Below, one piece after another: positions 49,986-63,004 of a stretch of 64,000 nt of DNA; the stretch's first letter is position 1, and every line of letters begins with the position of its first letter. The stretch lies in the NCBI GenBank assembly GCA_965153355.1, contig OZ231127.1, positions 56,296,001-56,360,000 of the forward strand. Reading direction: 5' to 3'. The notes beneath the pieces were generated by a model. It did no database searches. It saw only the letters and a program-made list of their open reading frames with translations, and had not been told where the DNA came from. Source of the stretch: Flaccisagitta enflata (Eukaryota > Chaetognatha > Sagittoidea > Aphragmophora). The translations under genes and the position numbers were made by a program.

Positions 49986-50390
49986 TAGGAAAGAGCAGGC
50001 GAAAATGTCAACTATGAAGCAGAGGCGGAAAAAGAAGGAAAAAAACAAAACGAGAAACAGCTCTGAGACTTTTTTTAGAATCAACACTTTTAAATCTTGA
50101 GACTCAGAGGGAGAAAAAACTTTCGCCGCGTTGGCGTAAATAGTTTGACAATTGAGATAAGCATGTGTTTATGTCACAAGCGTGGAAAGAGACCACAAAG
50201 TTTGTTAACTAATCATGCGCTAATATACAAATTATTTAATAGATTTAGTAGGGACGGGTGCATCTTCAATTTTGAAAACGCCTACTTTTTTCTACATTAG
50301 GCCAATTTTTACGTAATTTTTTTTAGATGAAAGTGGCCTCAGATATGGAAAAAAATCAACAAGGAGAAATAAAGGAATGGTAAGAGAGAG

Positions 50391-50393
50391 AGA

Positions 50394-50465
<72 letters not shown>
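50391..50465. repeat. (GA)n microsatellite
   Basis: Pure GA, about 65 bp. Confidence 0.99.
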
Positions 50466-50469
<4 letters not shown>

Positions 50470-50753
50470 TTAGATGACAATGTTTGCTATACTTGAATTA
50501 CTTATCGATGTATTTTCTTCTTTGATTTAAAACGCAATTTTCATCATCATCTTCCCGTGATATCATCTTTACTATTCATTCAGGCAAAGTGCGATATTCA
50601 GGTGTGTCAATATGCAAAAGTATTTTTGATCAGATTATCAACATCAAGGAATGAAAACAAAACAATTTAAAAACTTTGAGTGTTTTTGTTTTTTTAAATT
50701 TCATTTATTTTCTGTTTTATTACCGCAAGAAATGATTGTTAAAAATATATATA

Positions 50754-51235
50754 CTACACTTTTTTTTTTTATAAGAGACAAGATTTTTAAACTCAGCCTG
50801 GATGTTCTTAAATTTTTTGCTGTTTTGAGGCTCAAATTCTCTTAAATTGTTCTTATTTTTTCGACGCGTGAAATATGGAAAATGATGTATAAATACACTA
50901 TTTATATGGAAAACAATGTATTAATACACTATTTCGTAGTGTTCTATGTATCTTCAATTGAAAACTTGTTAGTTACTATAAAACTTGAAATATCTTGTTC
51001 AATGTGACAAACAAAACCAAAAAAGAAAGTCTTTTTCTGAAAAATTTACAAATTTTTGAAAAAAGTTTTAGGATTGTCATATGTTTTATCAAGAGACTCA
51101 AAAAAAAAATTTTTCTAAAAAATTTCCAAAAGTGAATCTCAGCCTGGGCATTCTCTTATTTTGTTCTTAAAATTTCGGCAAATCTCAGCCTCATGTCTCT
51201 TATAAACTGGTCTCTTATAAAATAAAAAAAGTGTA
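50754..51235. mobile_element. MITE with TACACTTTTTTT..TTATAAGAGAC ends
   Basis: Imperfect inverted ends: a T-run followed by ATAAGAGACA at the left, TCTCTTATAA followed by an A-run and GTGTA at the right. CTCAGCCTGG and TTCTTAAA phrases repeat inside. A 32-bp direct repeat (ATATGGAAAA..GAATACACTATTT-like, 50872-50935) sits in its centre. Confidence 0.65.
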
Positions 51236-51680
51236 TGAGAATCTGTACCCAGTTTTGGTGAAAATAAGACCCATAACTTCCACAGAAAATATTTTTATTC
51301 TTAATTTTTCTTTTTACAACTTTGGTGATAAATGAACAACCTTTACCTTGTTGAAACTAGAATGAACACTAACATATTCATATGTCTAAATTTGATTATC
51401 ATCATAATCAATGATACTGATTCAAAATCATCAACACAGCAGTAAAAAACTAAGCAGCTTAAAAGAGGTTTTAATAACAATAAATGAGATTTGCCAAAAC
51501 AAAAACGTTAAATGTCTTATAATTTGAAATTTTTATGCTATCTGATGTTGATGGTCTCATCAAAAAAACTTTTGCATATTGACACGCCCGAGTGCGATAT
51601 CATCAAGGAGCGATAAACATGTAATAAAAGTAGGTTATTTGACTGTTTATATTTAGACTTTTAATCCTTGACTTTGCTGT

Positions 51681-51945
51681 ACATATGTCATCTCCGATGA
51701 AATGTCATGTGATGGCTGTTTACTAATTCTATATTTATCGTTGGACCAGCTTGCTGCACCAGAAGTCGATCAAGCACTAAACCAGATATGTACATTTAGA
51801 CAATTAATCCATGAATATGATCTACATATGTCATCGCCGATTACGTACCATGTCATGGCTGTTTACTCATTCTATATTTATCCTAGGACCAGCTTGCTCG
51901 ACCGGAAGTTGATCACGCACTGAATGAGATATATGACATTGAAAA
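51681..51945 (+). repeat. Tandem duplication, period about 144 bp
   Basis: ACATATGTCATC.CCGAT, ATGTCATG..GATGGCTGTTTACT, ATTCTATATTTATC, GGACCAGCTTGCT and GAAGT.GATCA.GCACT recur 144 bp apart (51682 and 51826). The copies are diverged by scattered substitutions. Confidence 0.85.
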
Positions 51946-52179
51946 TCATATTTGATTACCCGTCCATTCTCATTTATTTAAGTGGATTCAAGAATCAAGA
52001 TTGACGTTTTAACGTTTGAGCTGGAGCCCTTGCAGCGCGCCTCTTCATCAACTAATGCTCTTTGTTGTCATCTAGTATATACTCTGTCTGGTATCTCATC
52101 TCGTCACGTTTCCTCGTCGTTGTCGATGCTGTCACATCAGTGATATCACGTCGTCGTTGATATCATTTATTCTGGTTTG
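51946..52179. other. Nothing assigned
   Basis: Balanced composition, CGTCGTTG-like words near the right edge foreshadow the TTG/TCG array. Confidence 0.4.
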
Positions 52180-52418
<239 letters not shown>

Positions 52419-53767
52419 TTGCTATTTTAAATCTTGGTGTCGTTCTCGTCGTTTTCATCGACGTCAAAACACTATCTTCCATCGAATCGTTGTTGTTGGC
52501 ATTTTTGCGTTTGTTGGCAAGTCATGCCCGCGGCGGGGTCCTTCCTCCCCCCCCCCCTCCCCCCTCCCCCCTTGAAACTCGCCGATAAAACTTACGACTT
52601 TTCCAAAAGTCCTTGGATCCGGAAAGAAAGCTAAAAACGCCGCCATCTCTTTGCCATCTTCTGCCATCTCTTGCCAGTTTAACAACCGCGCGCCTTTCTC
52701 TCTTTCTCTTTCATTCTCGGCTCTATCAGAATTTAGAATATCAGACTCAGAGCCTACAATTGCGGGTGTGCTCGCTCAGCGATCAGGAGATTCTTTCATT
52801 CTCAGCCTGTTTTCATTGTTCACGGATCATTATGTATCGATCAATGACAATGTTGATAATTGTGATAAATCCGGCCTCATTATCCAGCCCTTTTAGAAAA
52901 TCGTCCCGAAAGCGTCACGTGGTAACAAAGATTTTATGATAATGAATTTACGTATGAAAAGTAGAACAATATCCCTCACTCTACCCAAACTGAAATAAAT
53001 GGAAGAGGGTCTTGTGAACCCTCACTGACTAGTTAATACGCGCACGACTCCTAGTTTTCCGTAAAACACAATCTGAAAAACATTCCTTCTCAATCTAACC
53101 CAAAAGCAAACTGCTTACCAAAAGTAGAGAGGGCAATGATTGTTACTTTTGTAACAAAAATTCAACAAATCACCCAAGGGTAACATTGTTAAGAAACTAT
53201 ATCCTTAGACATTGACCCAAAATTGAGCAAGTGGAAAACGTCTTCAAATACATACGTAACATTTACTCACTGTCGTGCCATTCGTCATCTACCATTATTC
53301 ATGCTTATATTACATCCCTTTTTTCCGCGTCCTATACCCTGTATCTACTTCTTCAGCTACCCGCCTCGCTCCCACCCCCCCCCCCCCCTTTCCCCCCTTC
53401 CCCCCTCCGCCCCGTGTCTTTCTTGTCAAGCTGGCGGGCAAAATAGACGCCGATTTTTATTTCTTTTTTTCTGTTCCCGTTTTTTATGGTTTTCGCTTTT
53501 TTTTCGTGCTTTGCCCTTGTTAACTTTTTGCTTGATCCCTTTTTCAAAGGGAAACTTTGTTGAAATTCTAATCGTTTACATGATCATATACATGTCAGGG
53601 AAATAGTAAACAGTTTACTTAACGCTGGTATACTGCTCGTTTCATGTTCGAGCGAGTTTTCTTTTCTTCGTCGGTCACAAATGCAAATTTCATCAATATC
53701 ATTCTCTGTCCAACCATCTAGCTAATCATGAAAATTGCTACATCAATAAAAGGAGAAAGCGAGTAAT
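52419..53767. other. Nothing assigned
   Basis: Two C-runs (52547-52571 and 53376-53405, broken by T). Open frames here are overlapping in several phases and have no domain. Confidence 0.4.
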
Positions 53768-53906
<139 letters not shown>

Positions 53907-53909
53907 AAA

Positions 53910-54126
53910 AACAAGGCCAACACCTCTAAGTCGCGTGCGGCGTCAAGACTAAATGACAAAAAGTAAAAATGAAAAAAGACAAAAAGTAGAAATGAAAAAT
54001 GACCTAAAATGACTTGAAACGAAACAGTAGAAAAAAAAGTTGACATGGACGGACGGACGGATGGACGGACTGACCGGCCATTCGACCGACATAGCGGGTC
54101 TAAGAGTTGCGTAGCACGCGACTAAA

Positions 54127-54128
<2 letters not shown>
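53910..54128 (+). mobile_element. ACAAGG/hairpin element, type B
   Basis: AACAAGGCCAACACCTC, AAGTCGCGTGCGGCGTCAAGAC, an AATGACCTAAAATGACTTG core, a GGACGGAC tract and GTTGCGTAGCACGCGACTAAAAAG. Its A-rich tail runs straight into the (AAAG)n array at 54125-54298, and (GA)n abuts its left end. Confidence 0.88.
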
Positions 54129-54206
<78 letters not shown>

Positions 54207-54245
54207 GAGAAAGAAAAAAAGAAAGAAAGAAAAAAGAAAGAAGGA

Positions 54246-54297
<52 letters not shown>

Positions 54298-54298
54298 A
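54125..54298. repeat. (AAAG)n microsatellite
   Basis: Grows directly from the ACTAAAAAG end of the hairpin element 53910-54128. Confidence 0.99.
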
Positions 54299-54337
54299 AT
54301 GAATACAAAAAAATGGCGGGTCTTGTTTTCTTTTGCT

Positions 54338-54441
54338 CATTTATCTATTATTCTAATGCCTTATCTGCTAACGAATTTCTTTTCTTCCCATTTATCTGTT
54401 ATTCTAATGCCTTATCTGCTAACGAATTTCTTTTCTTTCCG
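54338..54441 (+). repeat. Tandem duplication, period 51 bp
   Basis: CATTTATCT.TTATTCTAATGCC followed by TTATCTGCTAACGAATTTCTTTTCTT occurs twice in a row with about one or two changes. Confidence 0.9.
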
Positions 54442-54701
54442 TTTTTTCTTCACGCATGAACCGTTTCAAATTAAAGGTAAGTCCATGAATTTGTATGTGG
54501 GGAATAGAAATGAAAGAAAAAGAGAAAAAGTAAAAAGAAACTGACATATAGGAAGCTAATACGAGAGAAAAAGACAGAAACAATTGAACAAGCAAACAAA
54601 TAATAAACAAAAACAAAAAGAACAACTATACTTGCATAAAACAAAAACAAAAAACAAAGAAACAAGGCAATTTAGTAAGGAAGCAAAAGAGAAAATGAAG
54701 A

Positions 54702-55018
<317 letters not shown>

Positions 55019-55147
55019 GAAAGGGAGAAAAAGTGTCACTTCATTTAGAGACTTACTGCATATTGCATAAAACTCCCCAATTTCTATGCGCATTCGATGT
55101 TGTGGCAATTCTTCCTAACTCAAAGGCTCCTCTTCGGTTTTAAACTC

Positions 55148-55517
55148 TTTTTAGTCGCGTGCTACGCGACTCTATAAGCCACTTTTCGGTCCGTCGGTCG
55201 GTCCGTCGGTCGGTCCGTCCGTCACAAAGTTGTTTAAAAGGTGTTTTGGATTTTTTTAAGGCATTATTAGGCGCTTGTTGGCTGGTTGGTTAGTCTGTTA
55301 GTCAGTCTGTCAGTCAGTCAGTCCGTTGGTCTGTCCGTCCATCACAAAGTCGTTTCAAACGCTTTTTATTTTGTGTCTCTGAATATTGAAAAGAGACTTG
55401 GAGGAGTGATCAGTCGTTTCTCAAGTGTTTTTAAAAAAGAAATTGCTTGACCGTCTGTCTGCCGGGCATTCTGTGAAAGTGCCGACGCGCGCGACTTACG
55501 TCTAATGACCTTGTTTC
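55148..55517 (-). mobile_element. ACAAGG/hairpin element, long variant with two CGGT tracts
   Basis: TTTTTAGTCGCGTGCTACGCGACTC, a CGGTCCGTCGGT tract, CACAAAGTTGTTT, a second GTCAGTCAGTC/GTCCG tract, CACAAAGTCGTTT and GACGCGCGCGACT, ending GACCTTGTTT. The duplicated internal tract gives a 370-bp copy. Confidence 0.7.
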
Positions 55518-56320
55518 TTTTTTCCTTCTGGTTTTGTTCTTATCTCCCTCGTTTTTTGGGAACAAAAAACCGAGAAAGAGAGAGAAAATGCAAAGTAATC
55601 ATTCGTCTGTGCGTGAGAATTTTGCGGGGAAAAGCAGCGTGGATGCATTCGTGCTTTGACAGTGACAGTGTTTTTTTCCCACATTCATTTGGAAGTCGAA
55701 TGAGTTTGAAAAGATAAAGGAACTACTTTATTTTGAGCGTTTGCTCACAACTTGAAGAAAAATAAACTGTTTGAAGATGAATTATGAAAATATCCCACTT
55801 AAACTTTTCATCAAGACTGTCTTCTGTATCTTTTTTCAGGCCAGTGTATGATTGAGTTTCCCCCCCCCCCCCCGTGGGGGAGGGGATTTAGATTTAGATT
55901 TAGATATATTGAGCCTAAGGAAAACTCTTCACAACAAAGAGTCTTATAGAAAGGCTATCATAGTCGTTAACGATAAAACATGTAAAATCCACAGCAAGCG
56001 CACACAGAAAAATTTAAAGATAAGGGAAAAATAAGGTTAAAATGACCGGAACCCGGTCCCGCGAATTTTTTTGCAATGTAAGAGTGGGCAGGAAATCGCA
56101 GAGGCGGAGAAAGAGCGAGTAAGGGACAAACTGAACAAGTAATCACATTGAAAAAAAAAAAATACATGTAGCTTTTCTAAATTTTGTTTGGATTGGGAAA
56201 AAAATAAATAAATAAATAAAGACAGAAAAAAAATTATGTATTGGCAACACAATTGCTTGATGGTATGATTTTGACACTAATTTTGATCGATTGATTTGTC
56301 ATATGCATTCTTAAATCAAA
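55518..56320. other. Nothing assigned
   Basis: C-run/G-run pair CCCCCCCC GTGGGGGAGGGG near 55860-55885 and (AAAT)4 near 56205. No coding seen. Confidence 0.4.
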
Positions 56321-56342
56321 GGGTTAGGGTTAGGGTTAGGGT
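56321..56342 (+). repeat. Interstitial telomere-type repeat (TTAGGG)
   Basis: Three and a half copies of GGGTTA. It lies in the middle of the window, about 320 bp outside the large foldback element, so it is interstitial. TTAGGG is the usual animal telomere unit and also occurs in some other eukaryotes. Confidence 0.9.
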
Positions 56343-57540
56343 GCATTACCAAATCATAAATACTGATTAGTAAAACACGATTTAACACTATGTAAACCTT
56401 AACAACACTGTTTCACTGCCTTATAGGGAAGAAAACCATAGATTCTAAAACGCGATGTGACGCGTCGTGGGGAAGAAAATCTAAGGCAGAGGGGGAATCA
56501 AATGTCACTCAATTATATACGACGCACTGAAATCAAAGTAATAGGAATTTACCCAGAGGACAAGGTTACCATTCACTTTACTAAAAAGATTGATGGAAAT
56601 TCGATTCTGATGAGACTAAGAAAAGAAAAAAATGGCGACAATCATTTTAGTAACTGCTCACTAGGGGTGGGGATAATGCACCTTAGTCAACGGATCAAGC
56701 TGCAGGTGAAGAATATGTGCTAACAAGATGAGAATAGATGGTATACCAAGTTTTAGGACCTTTGGAACAGTTTCAGCCTAGCCCTCCACCCTCCCCCCCC
56801 CCCCGCCCCCAGGGCTTCAAAACCCAGAAAAAGCGACTTTTTTGCTATTTTAAGCATGTTTTGCCTTCCAAATGTGTTAAAAAATGATAGAAACTACTAA
56901 AACACATTCTAAAATGTGTAACCTGACATGTGATTACCCATTTGGGGTGTGATACAGGACTTTTTATGGGTATAGACCCTCCAGAATTACTGCAAAATGA
57001 TGATTTTTGCCAGTTTTAAGTTATTCAAGTTATATTGTGATATCATTTGTTCAAAAATTTATGTTACGTGTTTATGGCAAGTATGTTGTTAGGGGCAGTC
57101 AGTGGGTGGGCAGGGGCAGTAATGCAGGTGGGCTGGGGATGTCTTGTAGGTGGGCAGGGGCTGTTATGCTTAGAGATCATAATTTTGGCCAATTTTGCAT
57201 CATTGTAAATTTTCCTATTATGAACCATTTTAAAATGTGCAACCTGACTTGTGATTATCCATTTGGGTAATGATGCTAGTTTGCATACCACTCACCTTTG
57301 GAATCCTTTTCATACCACTCTCAAATATGATCATATTCAGTATAGGAAGCCATTTGTCATTCGTGTGACCAAAAAGCACTTCCAACTTGCAGTGCTTCCA
57401 TGCTCAAAGAAAAAATCGTGATAATCATGTTTTTTTTCTGTAATAAGAAAAAGAGTGTCTGCTTTGAGATGTACAATATCATTATTCATTTTTTCATGTT
57501 TAAGTTGCTTGCAAAGTGACTCTTTAAGAGAGTGTGCCCA

Positions 57541-58187
57541 TCCATCCTACACTGCCCTCTCGTAGCAAGATCAGGTGAAAAGTAACATTACTGTAGGTTT
57601 TTTCATTGTTTTGTATAGAATCTGAGCTCCATTTACTGGAACTAATGAAGATAAAATCTTGTCAAGAGCGCTTTTGGAGATTTTCATAAAAATTGGTGGT
57701 TTTAAGCCTTCTTTTTCCTGTAGATTCAACTGGGTATTTCAGAAATACTTTTTGTCAGCAAATTTGTATTCCTGGTGAAATTTCCATTCATTTGATAGGT
57801 CGCAACATATACTTTTACATAGAAATAAGATTTTCAGTTTTTAAGCCACCGTTGCAAAATTGTAACGGTGGCTTAAAAATGGGAAATTGCATTTTTGGAT
57901 AAAATTGTATAGTGCGACCTATCAAATGAATGGAAATTTCACCAGGAATTTAATTATGCTGTCAAAAAAGATTTTCAAAATACCCAGTAGAATCTACATT
58001 GAAAAAAAGGGTACAAACCATCAATTTTTATGAAAATCTCAAAAAGCGCTCTTGACAAGATTTTATCTTTATTTGTTCCAGTAAATAGAGCTCAGATTCT
58101 ATACAAAACAATGAAAAAACCTATAGTAATGTTACTTTTCTCCGGATCTCGCTGTGAGAGGGTAGTGCCTAGGGTTGGTTCATAACA
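57541..58187. repeat. Near-complete palindrome at the core of the foldback element
   Basis: Centre at about 57857, where AAGCCACCGTT GCAAAATTGT AACGGTGGCTT forms a tight hairpin. Arms of over 300 bp pair outward: GGTCGCA.., TTTCCATTCATTTGATAGG, TCAAGAGCGCTTTT, CTGAGCTC.ATTTACTGGA and GTAACATTACT each occur inverted on the other side. Confidence 0.9.
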
Positions 58188-58376
58188 CAAAAAAATACAA
58201 TGATGCAAAATTAGCCAAAATTGTGATTTTTAAGCATAACAGCCCCTGACCACCTAAAAGACAGCCCCAGCCCACCTGCATTACTGCCCCTGCCCACCCA
58301 CAGACTGCCACTAACGACATACTTGCCATGAACATGTTACATAAATTTTCGTACAGTTGATATCACAATCTAACTT

Positions 58377-59388
58377 AAGGCTATCGTTGCTTCAAAATGA
58401 AGTTACCCTGAAATTTTTTTTCTTTTATAGAATGTCAAATACTAGTGTAAGAAACCCCTTCAAAAAATTTCAGGAAATTGAAAAAAAACAAATAAAGGCA
58501 ATTTTTCAGACGCTCGCTAGCCTGACTGGGGCAACGGAGGAAGCTGAAATTTTTACTGAAGATAGACAAGACATGTGGCCAGGGTAGACCTGTAAAAAAA
58601 AATCAAATTTTATTATTTTACATACAATAAATCCAAGAAGAAATCTGTAAAATGTAACCATATAGAGGCTAGTAGCTTTTTTTGGAATTTGTTCCAGGTC
58701 TACCCTGGCCACATGTCTTCTCTATCTTCAGTAAAAATTTCAGCTACCTACATTGCCCCAGTCAGGCTAGCGAACGTCTAAAAAATTACCTTCATTTTGT
58801 CATTCATTAATGTGAAAATCAAAAGAAAATACACGGTAAAGATACAATTCATGAACGATTTTTTTTCATCAACTCTGTTTTAGCCTCCCTAACTATCAGT
58901 TTTAAAGCACAAATTCATGAAAGCAGTCAGCGTCTGTGGCTAGAGAGTAGATCGCCTGACATGAGCACTGTGATTATGCGCAAGGTGAGAATAAAAATTA
59001 ATTTCTTGAAACAATGACATTAGAAGAAGAATTTGTGATTAAGGAAGGTTAGATGGCCCCCTTTAATGTGTTGTTCATATCCTGCACTGATACATAAATA
59101 ATTTTCATTTTTTCCCCTTTACTTAACCAAAGCATTCTTGATTTTGTTTTTGCTTTGTGATTCGGGTCAGGCCAGTGCTATTCTGTCAAAAATTGAAAGA
59201 GAGACCCTCAGTACGCATATTAGTCCAATCATCATGAAAACAGATTTTTAATTTGTTGCCTATCTTGAGGAAATGTAAGCCTTAAATTACTAGCAGTGCT
59301 TTCACGCTCAAGGAAGAAATCCTGATAATAAGGTTTTATTCATTAAAAAAACATGATTATCATGTTTTTTCCTTGAGCGTGAAAGCAC
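58377..59388. mobile_element. Insertion within the right arm of the foldback element
   Basis: The left arm is continuous across GCCAGTTTTAAGTTATTC, but in the right arm the equivalent point is split by about 1 kb flanked by TA (or TTA). Inside are two further inverted pairs: 58498-58592 with 58693-58792 (CATGTGGCCAGGGTAGACCTG / CAGGTCTACCCTGGCCACATG) and a hairpin at 59300-59390 (GTGCTTTCACGCTCAAGGAA inverted). Confidence 0.7.
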
Positions 59389-59751
59389 TATTAAAACTGG
59401 CAAAAATCATCATTTTGCAGTAATTCTGGAGGGTCTATACCCATAAAAAATCCTGTATGACACCCCAAATGGGTAATCACATGTCAGGTTACACATTTTA
59501 GAATGTGTTTTAGTATTTTCTATCATTTTTTAACACATTTGGAAGGCAAAACATGCTTAAAATAGCAAAAAAGTCGCTTTTTTTGGGTTTTGAAGCCCTG
59601 GGGGCAGGGGGGGGGTGGAGGGCTAGGCTGAAACTGTTCCAAAGGTCCTGAAACTTGGTATACCATCTATTCTCATCATGTTAGCACATATTCTTCACCT
59701 GCAGCTTGATCCGTTGACTAAGGTGCATTATCCCCACCCCTACTGCTCACT

Positions 59752-60778
<1,027 letters not shown>

Positions 60779-61025
60779 ATGAGATAGGCCTAGGAGCTCG
60801 GTAGGTGGCCAATTAGGGCCAGTGTTAGAGTGAAAGGTGGTGGTTATGGGTGGATATAGTTGAGATAGGCCAAAGAGCTTGATAGGTGGCCAAAAAGGGC
60901 CAGTGTGCACACAAAGAAGGTGTTGATTAAGCGAGGAAGTACCTGAAATTGTCGTAAAAGCGTTAGATGGTCATTGGTACCCGTGCCCTCCCTTGGTAGG
61001 TTGTGCTGGAAGTTGAAGGGGGAGC

Positions 61026-61406
61026 AGGGCAGCGGCTCCTTCTCAAGGCCAAAATTCCAGTCTGGAGACCCAAATCCCAGTCTCAAGGCCCAAATCCCAG
61101 CCTTGAGGCCCAAATCCTAGCCTCAATGCCCAAATCTTAGCCTCAAGGTTTGGATCTGGGCCTCTTGGCTGGGATTTGGACCTCAAGGCTGAGATTTGGG
61201 CCTCAAGGCTGGGATCTGGGCCTTTAGGCTAGGATTTAGGCCTCAAGGCTGGGATTTGGGTCTCCAGATTGGAATTTGAGCCTCGAGACTGGGATTTGAG
61301 GGAAGGGGGGGGGGACGTAGAAGGAGGAGGAGGAAAAGGAGGAGAAGGAGAAAATCCCCCATATGTTTGAGAGCATAGGTCATCGACCCCTTCGGAGCCG
61401 CAGCCC
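61026..61406 (+). mobile_element. GGGCAGCGGCTCC minisatellite element
   Basis: Left end GGGCAGCGGCTCC, right end CCCCTTCGGAGCCGCAGCCC (inverted). The inner array is CAAATCCCAGCCTTGAGGCC in the first part and the inverted form GGCCTCAAGGCTGGGATTTG in the second, so the minisatellite switches strand near 61145. Preceded by GGTACCCGTGCCCT leader. Confidence 0.75.
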
Positions 61407-61794
61407 AGAAACGGCAGGTTTCCACAGATTTTAGCGAAACCATCCTTTTGTTTACTTCTTGCGAGCTGGACTACTAGCAAGTCAATAGATACAAGTTCTA
61501 CTCTGTAAATAGTAATCAGTATATCCTTCTCGCTACGATTGTCGCTCGTCACTCTAGTCTTTCATACCCTTCGACCATCCTTCTTTGTCATTTCATTTTC
61601 GCTTGACAAATGTCGTCAATAACGTTGCCGTCAACGTCCAATCATTCAGCCCATTTCGGTTCTTTCCGAAACCGAAACCCACCAACGCAATTTTTTTCTG
61701 ACGACGGAAATGACAGGTCGATGACAACGGCGATGACAATGGCATTGACAATGACAACAACGCTATGAGTGTAACAACGATGGTGCCAATGAGT

Positions 61795-61999
<205 letters not shown>

Positions 62000-62029
62000 C
62001 AAGGAGAAACTTAATTTTGAGAATGAAGT

Positions 62030-62112
62030 CGATGTGCGTGTGCGTATGCGTGTGCGTAGGTATGCGTGTGCGTATGCGTGTGCGTAGGTGTGCGTGTGCC
62101 TGAGTGCGCGTG
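62030..62112. repeat. GTGCGTATGCGT minisatellite
   Basis: GTGCGTGTGCGTATGC, GTAGGTATGCGTGTGCG and similar units of about 6-12 bp. Confidence 0.9.
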
Positions 62113-62889
62113 TGTGATCGCAAAGTGCGGCGATCGCATTCATTTCCTGTGTTTACGGCGGCTGTCATAAAACGAGTGATCGTTATGGACCTTGATGGCT
62201 TTGCGGGGTTGCGAGCGTGAACGAACTAACTCGGCACGACTACGCAACAGAAGCTGGCGCATGAATGCCCCCACTCAGGGATAAGTTGTTGGCAGGGACG
62301 GGATTTAAAGTCATAAAACGTTTTCGAGTTTCAAAGCTAGAATATGCAAATCGCCCAAAGAGGGTTGTAGCTACCTAGTCGACCGCTAAACGACAAGTGG
62401 GACTGTCTCCTATCAGAAAATGGCGATATAACGACTCTAATAGGCTATCAACCAAGTTTCTTTTGGTATTTTTGGCTAAACTTGGACAGAATATACCCCA
62501 GATTGTGCGATATTAGGATCACCCAAAATCAGTTGGCTTAGTGATTTCTGAATTCTTAGTATTATCGTCAAGCAATAACAAGCGACTACGCACTTGATTT
62601 CTGTACATGAAAATTTCTTGCACACTGAAGCATTTTCCTCTCATTTAACCAGCACTTGCTTTTTAATCTCATGACTGAATCTTCACAGACTCAACCTTCG
62701 GTGCATAACAACCGTCTCTAGGATGTTGCAACACAAACACGCTCGAGATATATTATGATATAAAGAATTCGTGAAATATTCAAAGCTCTCGAGAATTTTC
62801 AGGCTATACGTTTTTTTTCTTTTACGCCTTTAATGGAAGCCATCCGCAACATACACGAATTTGATACAGCCGGAAAGGTATAAGTTTGC
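62113..62889. other. Nothing assigned
   Basis: GC-balanced near 62110-62260, AT-rich after. No frame or inverted ends recognised. Confidence 0.4.
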
Positions 62890-62893
62890 GCGC

Positions 62894-62979
<86 letters not shown>

Positions 62980-63004
62980 GTGCGTGTGCGTGTGCGTGTG
63001 TGTG
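62890..63004. repeat. (GT)n with GCGT edges
   Basis: GCGCGCGTGT start, pure GT, GTGCGTGTGCGTGTGC end. Confidence 0.98.

Larger units (their letters stand above)
56663..59741. mobile_element. Large foldback/TIR element with 8-10 bp target duplication
   Basis: Outer arms 56663-57018 and 59389-59741 are inverted copies beginning AGGGGTGGGGATAATGCACC. The flanks carry ACTGCTCACT on both sides (56653-56662, 59742-59751), though the outermost base on each side could belong to the TIR, so the duplication is 8-10 bp. A second arm pair, about 57013-57225 and 58188-58380, continues the first if an insertion of about 1 kb in the right arm (58377-59388) is removed. The core is a palindrome (57541-58187). 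Known: long TIRs with duplications near 9 bp are typical of Mutator-like elements. No transposase frame is seen, so that assignment is an inference. Confidence 0.85.

Noticed and set aside
56321-56342. TTAGGG tract as a chromosome end
   Set aside because: Only three and a half units with ordinary DNA continuing on both sides.
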